From Vibrio gelatinilyticus (GTDB lineage: Bacteria > Pseudomonadota > Gammaproteobacteria > Enterobacterales > Vibrionaceae), in NCBI RefSeq assembly GCF_022836845.1, contig NZ_JAJNNZ010000014.1, positions 1 through 64,000 of the forward strand: a DNA stretch of 64,000 nucleotides, read 5' to 3'. Both the position numbers and the translations under genes were made by a program. This document shows positions 26,142-35,148 of this stretch, in pieces; within the stretch, counting starts at the first letter, position 1; every line of letters begins with the position of its first letter. The notes under the pieces are model-generated. The model saw only the letters and a program-made list of their open reading frames with translations. It had not been told where the DNA came from and did not search any database.

Positions 26142-26932
26142 TGTTCATCGCTGATAGCACTACAATTATATACATGCCAACGTCTATCGACTTCACTCAA
26201 AAGGCATTACTGTGTCATAGAAAAAACGCTAAACTACCGCTGATTGCTTGAAGTCACCTCCACATAAACTAAAATTTTATAGGTAGTCGGTAGCTCGCCG
26301 TTAATGAGTATGGCTTAGCGATGGGAACTCGCCTCAGTGAATACACGTTCCCCTTGATGTATTCACTGCTCTCTCCAGATTTTACTTGTAATCCGCCAAC
26401 CCTATGAAGCAAACGATTTCTTCTCTGTTACTCACAATTTTTGTGGACAACACACTGCAAAAAACCAATGTGTTACACCAATAAAATAGACAGTGCCTAT
26501 GCCAAGTAACATAAACAAGGTAGGCATAGAGCGCGTGTCATAACATTGTCAGCAAACCTTGTAAGATATTCGCCATTACCGTGCTAATTTATTTCAATAT
26601 TTAAAGCAAATTTTTCTACAACACAGCCATAAGTCATTGCTTTTTCGACACCCAAAGCCAGCCATTCATCTAAGGCATTGTTTTTTACACTTTCCCAACA
26701 TCCCTTTCTTTCATGATGCACGTAGAATCTATCTCATCGATAGCGCTAGTCGAGGACATGCATTGTTTTTTGGGATGGGCGAAAGGTTTTAGGATAAAGC
26801 CGGATTGGACTTAAATGGACACCGCTAGGATAGCGATAAGGGCCAAAAACTAAATGATAATGGCTGGTCTATCATGGAAAGTAATGTATGGAGCGACTTA
26901 CATAGCATAGGGACTACAGCGCCAATTTAGGC
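26142..26932. other. gene-poor stretch with one long inverted repeat
   Basis: No convincing gene is seen. An 11-base perfect inverted repeat (CAGTGAATACA at 26335-26345, TGTATTCACTG at 26358-26368, loop 12) is the only strong structure. There is no T-run, so it is not an ordinary intrinsic terminator and it could be a regulator binding site. Confidence 0.5.
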
Positions 26933-26957
26933 CCCGAGGATGGATTAACATCTCGGG
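26933..26957 (+). other. hairpin upstream of first DksA/TraR-like gene
   Basis: A CCCGAG/CTCGGG stem with inner ATG/CAT pairs is followed by ACTTCATTATTTT. It lies about 65 bases before the ATG of the zinc-finger gene. A different-sequence hairpin occupies the same place before its paralogue at 29571, which suggests structural conservation. It may also be a terminator for an unseen upstream transcript. Confidence 0.5.
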
Positions 26958-27022
26958 ACTTCATTATTTTGCCGAATGCTTTACCCACTACGAGTAAGCA
27001 CGTAGGCCAAGGAGATAAACAC

Positions 27023-27376
27023 ATGGATTTGAATCACTTTGAAACGCGAGTTCACGAAGAGCTCACTCGCACTCTCGCAAACCTTCACGATACCAAAACA
27101 CTGTTGAGCCAACCAGTGGTTAAATCTAGCGATTGTTGTGACAACGCCGATCAAGTGCAACAACAATACCAACTCAATACCATCATTACCCGATTGAATG
27201 CACGCCTTAAAGCATTAAATATCGCAAAAGTTAAACTCATCAATGAAGAGTACGGCTATTGCCAGGAATGTGGTGACGATATTGAACCAGCTCGCTTGGT
27301 CTTTGACGTTACCAGCACACACTGTATTACCTGCCAAACAAAAAAAGAAATGAGCCAGCACCTTTATGCCCACTAA
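27023..27376 (+). CDS. DksA/TraR-type C4 zinc-finger protein (copy 1)
   Basis: The 117-residue protein has a helical N-terminal half and a C-terminal CQECGDDIEPAR...THCITC zinc finger, the C4 pattern of TraR/DksA proteins that bind RNA polymerase. The ATG at 27023 has an AAGGAGATAAAC site upstream, and the paralogue supports the same start. It is closely similar to the product at 29571-29921. It lacks the usual DksA coiled-coil acidic tip motif as far as I can see, so an effect on transcription is likely but not certain. Confidence 0.85.
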   Translation: MDLNHFETRVHEELTRTLANLHDTKTLLSQPVVKSSDCCDNADQVQQQYQLNTIITRLNARLKALNIAKVKLINEEYGYCQECGDDIEPARLVFDVTSTHCITCQTKKEMSQHLYAH

Positions 27377-27942
27377 GATTGACTGCGTTTCTTTAGGTTT
27401 ATGCATCATTAGCGCCATGAGTGTTGGCATATTGTTCCGTATGTCTTTGCTTGATGTAGCGGCATTATTTGACTGGCTATAACACCATTATTCAGCCGAT
27501 GCTAAAGGTTTCGGGAGTAAAAATCGCAAACGAACCGGCAGCGATTCGTTGCCACTCAAAATGTGATCATTGACAGCCTTATTGGAACTGGTTTACACGC
27601 ACTGATCAAAAAGGACTGTGCTGCACTTCAAATAATACATGCCTTCATTTTGTGTGTTATCGCCAACAGAGGCACTAATATTAATGACTTCATGGTTCGT
27701 TTATGGCGATGTAGACCTATTTAATTACGTCACCATCGCCGAGCGACGACTCCTCATTAAACACTGCAGCAATATCAATCAAGATCTAACCGCTGCGATA
27801 TCTAAATGCTCTTCGTTAAGATAGTCGCCATTGCCCTGTGAAGCTCTGGAGCATGGAAGGTGATGCAAAGATATTGAAATTAGGATACTGAAACCTCATT
27901 TTGAGATTACGTCAGACACAGTCACAACTTCTTTGTCTCTCG
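27377..27942. other. gene-poor stretch
   Basis: A 61-codon frame (27639-27824) lacks a ribosome binding site and any recognisable motif. I see no RNA gene, terminator or repeat that I can support here. Confidence 0.5.
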
Positions 27943-28470
27943 TTATGTGTTCAAGTCCAAGTTATCGGCCGCTTTCAACCAATAGTCTATCGACTCTTCA
28001 CAAACCTCTCCGTGCTCTTTCGCGACCTTAATCACAGCCTGTTGAAATTGGTCGCTGAGCTCGTGTTGCCCACAAAGCGCAAGGCTTCGGATGATTCGTG
28101 AAATACGTAAGTGGTTATGTCCACCCCGTTTCAACCAAATATGCTCGCGGATATTAAGCTGAGCGGTAGGCACGATGTCACCCTTTTGCCACTGCAAACC
28201 AAAAAAGTGAAGCAACACATCTAAAGATTTACGCTGCGCTTGTTGAAGCACTTTCGACTCAAAAAATGCAGCTCTGTCACCTGTGGTTAAAACCGGCGCA
28301 TGTCGGTTGAACTTGGTTTGCGTGTCAATGGGAAATAGCCACTGAATGTACTTGTGGTCATGCTCTAGCCAAAAGTCATTGAAGTTCCATATCTCGGTAA
28401 TGAGTCGCCCTTGATGATCAGTACCTTTTTCGAGTTGAAAGGCGATTAATGCGGACTGTTCAGTCTTCAT
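27943..28470 (-). CDS. OGFr-like domain protein
   Basis: The 175-residue soluble protein contains KYIQWLFPI followed by FNRHAPVLTTGDRAAF. This matches the opioid growth factor receptor conserved-region family (OGFr_N), which is also found in bacteria with unknown role. The middle part (HIWLKRGGHNHLRISRIIRSLAL) and a helical C-terminus fit that family. Its start overlaps the stop of the upstream secreted-protein gene by 11 bases, so the two are co-transcribed. Physiological role is unknown. Confidence 0.7.
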   Translation of the reverse strand: MKTEQSALIAFQLEKGTDHQGRLITEIWNFNDFWLEHDHKYIQWLFPIDTQTKFNRHAPVLTTGDRAAFFESKVLQQAQRKSLDVLLHFFGLQWQKGDIVPTAQLNIREHIWLKRGGHNHLRISRIIRSLALCGQHELSDQFQQAVIKVAKEHGEVCEESIDYWLKAADNLDLNT

Positions 28471-29056
28471 AAATGACCTCCAGAAGTCGAAAATCAGGGT
28501 CGGTTACATAACTACCTTCAAGGAGGGGATAAACGGTTTTATAGGTCGCAGCAGCACGCTCAGGTTTTGGTGGTACCAATCTCAACTGATAACTGCAAAT
28601 ACCGCTAAAGCAGTGCAACTTAAAGGCTTGATAATAACCTTGATATTGCGTGCTTTCGCTAGACCTAAGCATTCGCTTGCGGTTGAAGCCTTGTTCAAAA
28701 TCACTCAGATCTGGAAGGAAATACTCTGCCCTGTCCATCGGGACATAGTAGTTTTCACCATCTTCAGAAACGTGTTGATAGTCAGCCACTAATATACGCA
28801 CAGGCACCAATGTCCATGGAAGTTCAATCGATAAAAAGAAGATACTTTGCTCTTCAATTTGCTGCTGAAGAAAGTGATGCATCTCTGAGCCATCAACGGC
28901 GAGACCAACCACGTCTTTATCTTGCTTGATAACCCATTCCTCAGTTAATGTGATGCGCGCCAAGTGATGCGGATAAGGCTGTACCTCCGCTTTAACTGGC
29001 AGAGACCATAGTACTAGTTGCATTAAACCCAAAAGGCCAATTAGCGAGCGTTTCAT
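28460..29056 (-). CDS. secreted protein of unknown function
   Basis: The 198-residue product starts at ATG 29056 behind AAGGAAAAT and has a cleavable signal peptide ending near LPVKA. The mature part is beta-rich, with one Cys pair (HCFSGIC). I do not recognise a family. It overlaps the OGFr-like gene and lies just below the FtsZ-fragment gene on the same strand, so the three may form one transcript. Confidence 0.65.
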   Translation of the reverse strand: MKRSLIGLLGLMQLVLWSLPVKAEVQPYPHHLARITLTEEWVIKQDKDVVGLAVDGSEMHHFLQQQIEEQSIFFLSIELPWTLVPVRILVADYQHVSEDGENYYVPMDRAEYFLPDLSDFEQGFNRKRMLRSSESTQYQGYYQAFKLHCFSGICSYQLRLVPPKPERAAATYKTVYPLLEGSYVTDPDFRLLEVIYED

Positions 29057-29132
29057 ATTTTCCTTTTCAATTGAAAGTGACGACATCTTGCCAATGAGAA
29101 AGCGAGAAGCGTAAGCATTATGGAGCGACCCA

Positions 29133-29495
29133 TCAGTTCTTTTTCGAGTTTCTCAAAAACGCCGGAATATTGAGGTATTCCATTGCTTCTCTGCGCTTCG
29201 CGGGTTCCGTGCGAGTTGCAGCCACCGTATTACCCTTAACGTTCGTCTCCAGCTTTTCTACAGTGACAGGCGCTTTAGTTTGGTTGACGGTATCTTTTGC
29301 TGCCTCGTTAGAGATGGCAAGTTTGATGGACTGATAACCCTCCAAGACACTTTCCTCTGTACCTGAAATACCTGTACCGATGACGAAGATCTCTATCAGA
29401 TGCTGTATATCCGGTTTTTCGGTAATACCGCTAACGAGCAGTGTGCTCGGTTTGAGCATACTTGTGCCCAAGATTGCATCTCCAGTCTGAGACAT
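29133..29495 (-). CDS. stand-alone FtsZ C-terminal fragment
   Basis: The 120-residue sequence aligns by eye with only the end of FtsZ. Residues 5-14 (GDAILGTSML) resemble the VVIGTSLDP strand, LLVSGITEKPDI resembles the VVATGIG-KRPEI strand, then comes a variable linker. The end EYLNIPAFLRNSKKN is the FtsZ conserved C-terminal peptide, which binds FtsA, ZipA, MinC, SlmA and ClpX in other bacteria. The GTPase domain is absent. No ribosome binding site precedes the ATG, so it may be a relic of a duplicated ftsZ; yet the terminal peptide is preserved. Confidence 0.6.
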   Translation of the reverse strand: MSQTGDAILGTSMLKPSTLLVSGITEKPDIQHLIEIFVIGTGISGTEESVLEGYQSIKLAISNEAAKDTVNQTKAPVTVEKLETNVKGNTVAATRTEPAKRREAMEYLNIPAFLRNSKKN

Positions 29496-29496
29496 A

Positions 29497-29514
29497 GTAG
29501 CATGGGGCTACTTT
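29497..29514. other. hairpin upstream of second DksA/TraR-like gene
   Basis: AGTAGC/GCTACT with a short loop is followed by TTATTTTGCC. It lies 57 bases before the zinc-finger ATG on the plus strand and directly upstream of the FtsZ-fragment ATG on the minus strand, where it would leave little room for ribosome binding. Confidence 0.5.
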
Positions 29515-29570
29515 ATTTTGCCAAATAGCTTTTTACGAACAAAAAGCAAACAGGCCAAGGAAAACAACAC

Positions 29571-29921
29571 ATGGATTTGAATCACATTGAAGCTCGTATT
29601 CAAGAAGAGCTTACCCATACTCTAGCGAGTATCGACAATACCTGCAGACAATTAAGCCAATCCGCCGTTCAATCAAGCGATTGCTGCGATACGGCTGACC
29701 AATTGCAACATCATTACCAACTAAACACGATTATCGGTCGTTTGAATGCACGCGCAAAGGCGTTAAGTATCGCTAAAGCAAAACTGTCGTTAGATGATTA
29801 TGGGTATTGTCAGGCATGTGGTGACGACATCGAACCAGCTCGCTTAGCCTTTGATGTCACATGTACGCACTGCATTAGTTGTCAAACTAAAAAAGAAATG
29901 AACCAGCACCTTTATAGGTAA
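29571..29921 (+). CDS. DksA/TraR-type C4 zinc-finger protein (copy 2)
   Basis: The 116-residue paralogue of the protein at 27023 has the same CQACGDDIEPAR...THCISC zinc finger and nearly the same N-terminus (MDLNH). The upstream sequence is also conserved between copies (TTATTTTGCC and GGCCAAGGA elements), so the duplication included the promoter or leader. The two copies enclose the OGFr-like, secreted-protein and FtsZ-fragment genes. It presumably modulates RNA polymerase like other TraR/DksA proteins. Confidence 0.85.
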   Translation: MDLNHIEARIQEELTHTLASIDNTCRQLSQSAVQSSDCCDTADQLQHHYQLNTIIGRLNARAKALSIAKAKLSLDDYGYCQACGDDIEPARLAFDVTCTHCISCQTKKEMNQHLYR

Positions 29922-30051
29922 ACGGTCACTAACAAACTGACAAAACTTCAGTACGGTATACATCAGTTTAAACAAAGTACATTCGCCCCATTACCAAAGA
30001 GGGGGCTCTTTTAACATGCATATTAAATATTGGTATCTATTAGGAAAAATA

Positions 30052-30219
30052 ATGAAAAAACTAACTATCACTACATTAGCCATACTTCTAAGTACAAACG
30101 CAATGGCCTATGGTGTATTAACTAACAGTTGGCTAGATGGTGTTAGAAAAGTATGCAAGTACAGCGATAATTCGATTGTTGTTGTGGGTATGTCTGAAAT
30201 GTGCCCATTAAATAACTAA
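30052..30219 (+). CDS. small secreted protein
   Basis: A 55-residue product starts at ATG 30052 behind TAGGAAAAAT. It has a signal peptide (MKKLTITTLAILLSTNAMA) and a mature part of about 36 residues with a Cys pair. No family is recognised. A hairpin follows the stop codon, and the gene is isolated between the zinc-finger gene and tRNA-Gly. Confidence 0.6.
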   Translation: MKKLTITTLAILLSTNAMAYGVLTNSWLDGVRKVCKYSDNSIVVVGMSEMCPLNN

Positions 30220-30278
30220 GGTTGGAAAGATAAGTTGTATGCTTAAGCACATTTAACGACACTTAATACCCCTTAGCA

Positions 30279-30305
30279 ATGGTGGACACCAAATTGGCCA
30301 CCATT
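30279..30305 (+). terminator. hairpin after the small secreted gene
   Basis: AATGGTGG/CCACCATT with an 11-base loop and no T-run lies 60 bases after the stop codon. It could be a weak terminator. Confidence 0.35.
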
Positions 30306-30416
30306 TGGCCACCGACATAGTAGACAACGTCTTGAACTTGAATTTCAGATATGAGAAAACACGCAATAAAGCGTTTCTTTTGATGACGTTAGATTGAGTT
30401 TAGAACAGATAGGGAT

Positions 30417-30491
<75 letters not shown>

Positions 30492-30912
30492 ACATCGTTG
30501 GTACGAGATAGATAATGCCATAACTACTGAGAAAGAAAAGCCTTAATTGCCCCTTAAGTGTTTGTTTGCGCGTTTTTTATTCCATATGGTTATAGTTTGT
30601 TCTCCACTCGGCTTCTCTGGCTTGAGGAGTGTGATGGAGCGCACATAATTCCAGTGTGAGTGCGGTGGTAATGCAATGACTAATCGAAGACGACTGCCCC
30701 TTAGGCGAGCTGTGGTGGTGATTGATTTCGTACTGCGATACACAACGTCCTAATAAAGCGGCTATATGAATAAGTATGTTTGAATGATGACGCCTATACT
30801 TCAACAGATTGTTTGCGTTTTTCGTCTTACAAGGTTGAAAATCGTCGATAAACCCACTCAATTCTGCTACCTTTGGCGCCAGTCTAAGGCTTGGGTTCTA
30901 CGGGAAAAAAAC

Positions 30913-32076
30913 ATGCCCTCTCCATACAAAATAAAAAAAATAGTAGAGATTGGCGATACATTACATCGCTGTGGCTGCGCTCCATATAAAGTCGAAAAAT
31001 ATTCACAGTTTTACGCCTCAAAACATGGCATTGATGTGATGGTGCAAGCCACCCCCACAGCCATCAATTATCAGTTTCCTGACAAAAACAATACCGTTGT
31101 CATGAAACGCTTAAAACCCGCTTCGATTAATCTGGGTTTGCTCGCAAACACCATTATTCGAATTAACCAACCATCAAACGAGCCCATTCCCGAACCTGTG
31201 GGATATCCCAAATACATTGTGGCGTTGGCGAATATCGGTATACCGCCCGCCTACTTAATGTTGGTTGGTAGCACTATCGAAGCCATTCTCTATGCTGCGG
31301 TATTAGGCTTAATGGTTTGGGGATGTCAGATGTCTTTTAAAAATCGCCGAGCAATTGCTGTCGAGTTTGTCGCTGCGCTATTGACCGGTATTTTTGTCGC
31401 GTTTATCGCCAGTACAGGCGCATCGGTCCCTATTTGGGCCTTGTGTATCGCATCAATAGTGTTATTCGTCCCCGGTTTATCCATTGCTAACGCTCTCGAA
31501 TGTTTGGCCTTTAATGACCTTGTTTCGGGCACAGCTCTACTAGGACAAAGTGCTCTCACTTTAATCAAGCTGTTTGTCGGCATTGTTATTGGCCTAAATA
31601 TTGGTGAAGGAATTTGGGGACATACTGATTCCATCTCATACATTAACGAAGTGCCCATCTGGCTGCATTACCTAGGTTTACCGTTAATTTCCATTTCAAT
31701 TGGAATTATTTTCAACGCGCGCCCTAAAGACATTTTCCTTGGCCTGCCCGTTGCAATCCTTGGTATGTGGGGCCCATTCTTTCTGGGTTTTGATGCCGGA
31801 TGGGTTGTTGGCACATGGATAACGACAGTACTTATTACGCTCTACGGTACGTGGCTTGCGAAAAGACTAGATCTAACAGGCTCTATCTACATTGTTCAAG
31901 GAATCATCATATTAGTCCCTGGTAGCCGAGTTTTAGTGAGTGCAAGTCAATCGGTGTTCGAGCAATCTATCTTGCCGATCCCGAGTATTGGTTTATCGGC
32001 TTTATTCATGTTCTCTGCGATTGTTGCCGGGCAAATTACCGCTTATTCTATCTATTCTCCAAAAATAGATAGATGA
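30913..32076 (+). CDS. ThrE-family threonine/serine exporter-like membrane protein
   Basis: The 387-residue protein has an N-terminal soluble domain (HRCGCAPYKVEKYSQFYA) and about nine to ten membrane segments, the DUF1212/DUF3815 fusion seen in ThrE and YjjP/YjjB exporters. It probably exports small amino acids or dicarboxylates. The start was moved from the longest frame to ATG 30913 because the upstream 43 codons contain no domain features. Downstream is a long leader region of the cold-shock gene. Confidence 0.85.
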   Translation: MPSPYKIKKIVEIGDTLHRCGCAPYKVEKYSQFYASKHGIDVMVQATPTAINYQFPDKNNTVVMKRLKPASINLGLLANTIIRINQPSNEPIPEPVGYPKYIVALANIGIPPAYLMLVGSTIEAILYAAVLGLMVWGCQMSFKNRRAIAVEFVAALLTGIFVAFIASTGASVPIWALCIASIVLFVPGLSIANALECLAFNDLVSGTALLGQSALTLIKLFVGIVIGLNIGEGIWGHTDSISYINEVPIWLHYLGLPLISISIGIIFNARPKDIFLGLPVAILGMWGPFFLGFDAGWVVGTWITTVLITLYGTWLAKRLDLTGSIYIVQGIIILVPGSRVLVSASQSVFEQSILPIPSIGLSALFMFSAIVAGQITAYSIYSPKIDR

Positions 32077-32523
32077 TATAAAATGCTAGGGTGCCTCGTT
32101 TATTTAGGGCACCTTAGTAACACAGAAAATACATCAATTAAGTTACAGAGTTATTAATTTTAACATCAAAATTTATACATTTATTTCAAGCTGTTAGTTA
32201 AAAAAATATGACGAGGCTCTGATTATTTTGACAGAATTTGGGAACAAAATATCTCATTCTGTCAATTACTAATGTAAGAAAATGAAATTGCACGCAAAAA
32301 ATAGAGGTTGAGTTCAAAAACATGAATGAATAGTACCCTATCTTTATTGACTTAACCGCGCATTGTTTTATATTCGTTCTTGGCTAGAAAGAAGTTCCAT
32401 TGTTTACATATACATTCGTTGGATTCTTAGTAACTCCCCGTCGTGTTGTACGCAATAGCAATCTACTTTTTGACGCTATAGCTGCCAAATCGGCATAAAG
32501 AATAAAAAATTTAGGAAAGAAAA
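32077..32523. other. intergenic region with the likely long leader of the cold-shock gene
   Basis: Nothing protein-coding is supported here. The last 150 or so bases are probably a long 5' untranslated region, which is usual for cold-shock genes and carries temperature-sensitive RNA structure in known cases. I could not identify a specific cold box. Confidence 0.4.
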
Positions 32524-32733
32524 ATGTCTAATACAGTAACTGGTACAGTTAAGTGGTTCAACGAAACTAAAGGCTTTGGCTTCATTCAACAAGAGAATGG
32601 CCCTGATGTGTTTGCTCACTTCAGCAACATCAAAGGCGACGGTTTCAAAACGCTTATTGAAGGTCAAAAAGTTGAGTTCATCGTAGCTCAAGGTCAAAAA
32701 GGCCCTCAAGCAGAAAGCATTACTGTACTGTAA
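32524..32733 (+). CDS. cold-shock protein (CspA family)
   Basis: The 69-residue protein is the complete cold-shock domain, with RNA-binding motifs KGFGFIQ (RNP1) and VFAHFS (RNP2) and the WFN start typical of CspA. It is an RNA chaperone binding single-stranded nucleic acid. ATG 32524 follows TTTAGGAAAGAAAA. A 450-bp upstream gap and a terminator downstream make it a single-gene unit. Confidence 0.95.
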   Translation: MSNTVTGTVKWFNETKGFGFIQQENGPDVFAHFSNIKGDGFKTLIEGQKVEFIVAQGQKGPQAESITVL

Positions 32734-32750
32734 GTCGCTAGTATTCTGTT

Positions 32751-32777
32751 AAAATAGCCGGCCTAGCTGGCTATTTT
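32751..32777 (+). terminator. terminator after the cold-shock gene
   Basis: AATAGCC/GGCTATT with an inner GC pair is followed by a T-run, about 18 bases after the stop codon. Confidence 0.85.
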
Positions 32778-32869
32778 TATATCAATTGAACGCTAATCCC
32801 CTTCCTTTTATACCTTTTTGCGGCTTGCTTACGTACTATAGGTTCTACTTTCAATTTTAAGATGTAATC

Positions 32870-33406
32870 ATGGCCCTAAAACCCACGATCTATAAATTCC
32901 GTGTTGCGCTAACCGACATGAATAGAGACCATTACGACTCTCTCAATTTAACCGTTGCTCAGCACCCTTCTGAAAACAACCAAAGAATGATGGCAAGGCT
33001 TGTCGCTTTCTGTCTCAATGCATCGCCTGAGCTTCAATTCACTAAAGGGCTATCTACGATTGAAGAGCCTGATATCTGGCAGAAATCACTTGATGACCAA
33101 GTCGAACTTTGGATTGATATGGGCGAACCCGATGCTGAGCGCGTTAAAAAATCGACCCGCCTCGCTCAAAAGGTCATGGTCTACAGCTTTAACACAAAAA
33201 CTGATGTGTGGTGGGAGCAAAACAAAGGAAAGATGGGATTTTTTAATGCCGATATCTACCGATTAGATCCTGAGGCCATTGAGAATTTGTGTCGCCTTAT
33301 TTCTCGTACCATGGACCTGTCGGTAATGATCACCGGCAACTCTGTGTTCATTGACAGTGACAATGGCTCAGTTGAAGTCCCGTGGCAAGAGCTGCAAGTC
33401 AAATGA
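32870..33406 (+). CDS. yaeQ: YaeQ-family protein
   Basis: The 178-residue protein has the conserved start KPTIYKFRVALTDMNRDHYDSL, WIDMGEPD and VWWEQN typical of YaeQ, a PD-(D/E)XK-fold protein of unclear role. The next gene's ATG overlaps its stop codon (ATGA), indicating translational coupling. Confidence 0.93.
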   Translation: MALKPTIYKFRVALTDMNRDHYDSLNLTVAQHPSENNQRMMARLVAFCLNASPELQFTKGLSTIEEPDIWQKSLDDQVELWIDMGEPDAERVKKSTRLAQKVMVYSFNTKTDVWWEQNKGKMGFFNADIYRLDPEAIENLCRLISRTMDLSVMITGNSVFIDSDNGSVEVPWQELQVK

Positions 33407-33942
33407 CCTTGTTGCAAACGGCATTTGAAGAATTGGGCGTAAAAAGCGTCCAATTTGTTAGCGAACATCAAGAGCAATTTGATCAGTTTTGCCACTGCCA
33501 CAGCTCATTGTATGAACGAGTATTGCAAGCAAAGCCCAACATCAATGCCCACCAGCACCTTTTGGGCGTGATGACAAAAGCTCACCTTGAATTGTTTGGC
33601 TCTCTCACTGCCCACCAAGACGCCATCGAGGAAATGAGACAGGCGTTTATTAATGAGTTAGGCCAAGAGCAAGCGAATGTCCTAAAGCTTCCCGCAAGTG
33701 TCGAAATGCAATTGGCCACGCATCTATGGCTATTTGTCCAGGGGCGACTTGGAATGGATTTTAGTTTAGCGAATGATCACGGCCAACAGAGTGCCATATT
33801 ACTAAGTCGGCTTTTAGGCACAGATAGCGAAGCATTGCGCTGTCAGTTCAATCAAAGCTTCTATGTGGGTTATCGCCACTTCGACGCAAAAAAAACCACC
33901 ACTCCCTTATGGAAGCGATGGTTTGAGAAATGGTTTAATTAA
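33403..33942 (+). CDS. hypothetical protein co-transcribed with yaeQ
   Basis: The 179-residue soluble, helical protein is not recognised. ATG 33403 overlaps the yaeQ stop codon, which sets the start and suggests coupled translation. It ends six bases before the convergent lipoprotein stop codon, with no room for an intrinsic terminator, so transcripts from the two genes may overlap. Confidence 0.65.
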   Translation: MTLLQTAFEELGVKSVQFVSEHQEQFDQFCHCHSSLYERVLQAKPNINAHQHLLGVMTKAHLELFGSLTAHQDAIEEMRQAFINELGQEQANVLKLPASVEMQLATHLWLFVQGRLGMDFSLANDHGQQSAILLSRLLGTDSEALRCQFNQSFYVGYRHFDAKKTTTPLWKRWFEKWFN

Positions 33943-33948
33943 GAACGA

Positions 33949-34926
33949 CTACAATGTTCCAAAATCCTGTACTGATGGGTTTCCAGCGGTGATGGTAACC
34001 TCGTGCAACTGCCCTGTTGGGTTCGGAATAGTTAAACCATCATACTGAATAGAATCATCGCCATCGGCTTTACAGCTAAACGCAACGGTGTATTCGCCTG
34101 GGGCTAAGTATCCAAACTGATAGCTATTCGCATCAGACACGGGTGCGGAAGCGAACGGGGCAACTGCAGCTTCAGGTAGTAACAACCCTGAGTCATCGAA
34201 GTTTGGATCCAGCGGATCAACAAGATCGACTAGATTGCTTTCATCATGAAACCCTTTGTAGAGATAGACATAGCTATTAGAGTAGCTGCTTTCTTCAGAA
34301 CACCCACCACCCGTTGTATACAAGGACGTTGTGACATCACCTGACAGCGAACCTGATGTTGCATTGTCTACAATGGTCACACCATGAGGCTTGAGAATAT
34401 AGCCATTTTGAGCGCCTGTCCCCCTTTCCACTAAGGATTTTCTGAGGTCAAACTCAATCGTGAATGCCTGGGTTGTTCCATCGACTTGCTCACTCACTTC
34501 GAAACTACCCAGCTTCAATTTATTACTTGGTTGTTTAAGTGGCTCTTGAATGCCTTCTTGAGTCACGTAATTCAAGCCATCTTCAGGGTAGATTAACAAA
34601 ATCAACTCTTTATATACACCAACAGGAACTGGCTCAGAGGTCAATATGACTGCCGACTCCATCCCCTGATAATCAAGCAAATCGATTTGCTCATAATCTT
34701 TATTTGGATCAGAAGGAGTGACATCCAACAAAACGCGAGTCCCATCGTCTTTTTTGAGTTCGATCTGCGAGAATGCCACAGTCACCGACTCCGCAGTGTC
34801 TACAGGGGCGTCCGATACAGCAAAAGACACATTTGAATATTTAGTGCTGTCGCCATCTGAACCGCCACAACCAGTCAGAGCTAATGTCGCTGCGGCTACA
34901 GCGCCAGCCAAGTAAGAAAGCTTCAT
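33949..34926 (-). CDS. DUF4382 lipoprotein
   Basis: The 325-residue protein starts at ATG 34926, with a lipoprotein signal and lipobox LALTGC followed by GGSDGD. The part around residues 30-180 (VSFAVSDAPVDTAESVTVAF) is the DUF4382 domain found in marine bacterial lipoproteins. The remainder is acidic and beta-rich, like a surface-exposed or adhesive module. It is convergent with the yaeQ pair. Confidence 0.8.
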   Translation of the reverse strand: MKLSYLAGAVAAATLALTGCGGSDGDSTKYSNVSFAVSDAPVDTAESVTVAFSQIELKKDDGTRVLLDVTPSDPNKDYEQIDLLDYQGMESAVILTSEPVPVGVYKELILLIYPEDGLNYVTQEGIQEPLKQPSNKLKLGSFEVSEQVDGTTQAFTIEFDLRKSLVERGTGAQNGYILKPHGVTIVDNATSGSLSGDVTTSLYTTGGGCSEESSYSNSYVYLYKGFHDESNLVDLVDPLDPNFDDSGLLLPEAAVAPFASAPVSDANSYQFGYLAPGEYTVAFSCKADGDDSIQYDGLTIPNPTGQLHEVTITAGNPSVQDFGTL

Positions 34927-35148
34927 GTTGTAATAACCTATACCAATAACAAACATATCAATAATAGGGTGTTTCTAGGGATAATGATGTAACGTCCTTG
35001 AGAATTTGGGAATAGATCGACATTCTGATAAAAACTGACAATCGACTCACCTTGACTTTACACAATCCGATCAAGCGCTCAATAAATTAACGCAGGCATG
35101 ATACCTGCGCCTTTGACTAATTAAAGCAATAGGTTAGAAATAGGTGAA

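Noticed and set aside
26015-26200. A 61-codon minus-strand frame opposite the possible 51-residue gene.
   Set aside because: It lacks a ribosome binding site and lies antisense to a frame that has a much better one.
26800-26880. AAATGGACACCGCTAGGATAGCG, recalling ends of some IS3-family elements.
   Set aside because: No transposase remnant, no second inverted repeat and no target duplication could be seen.
27639-27824. A 61-codon plus-strand frame.
   Set aside because: No ribosome binding site, no motif, and composition like non-coding sequence.
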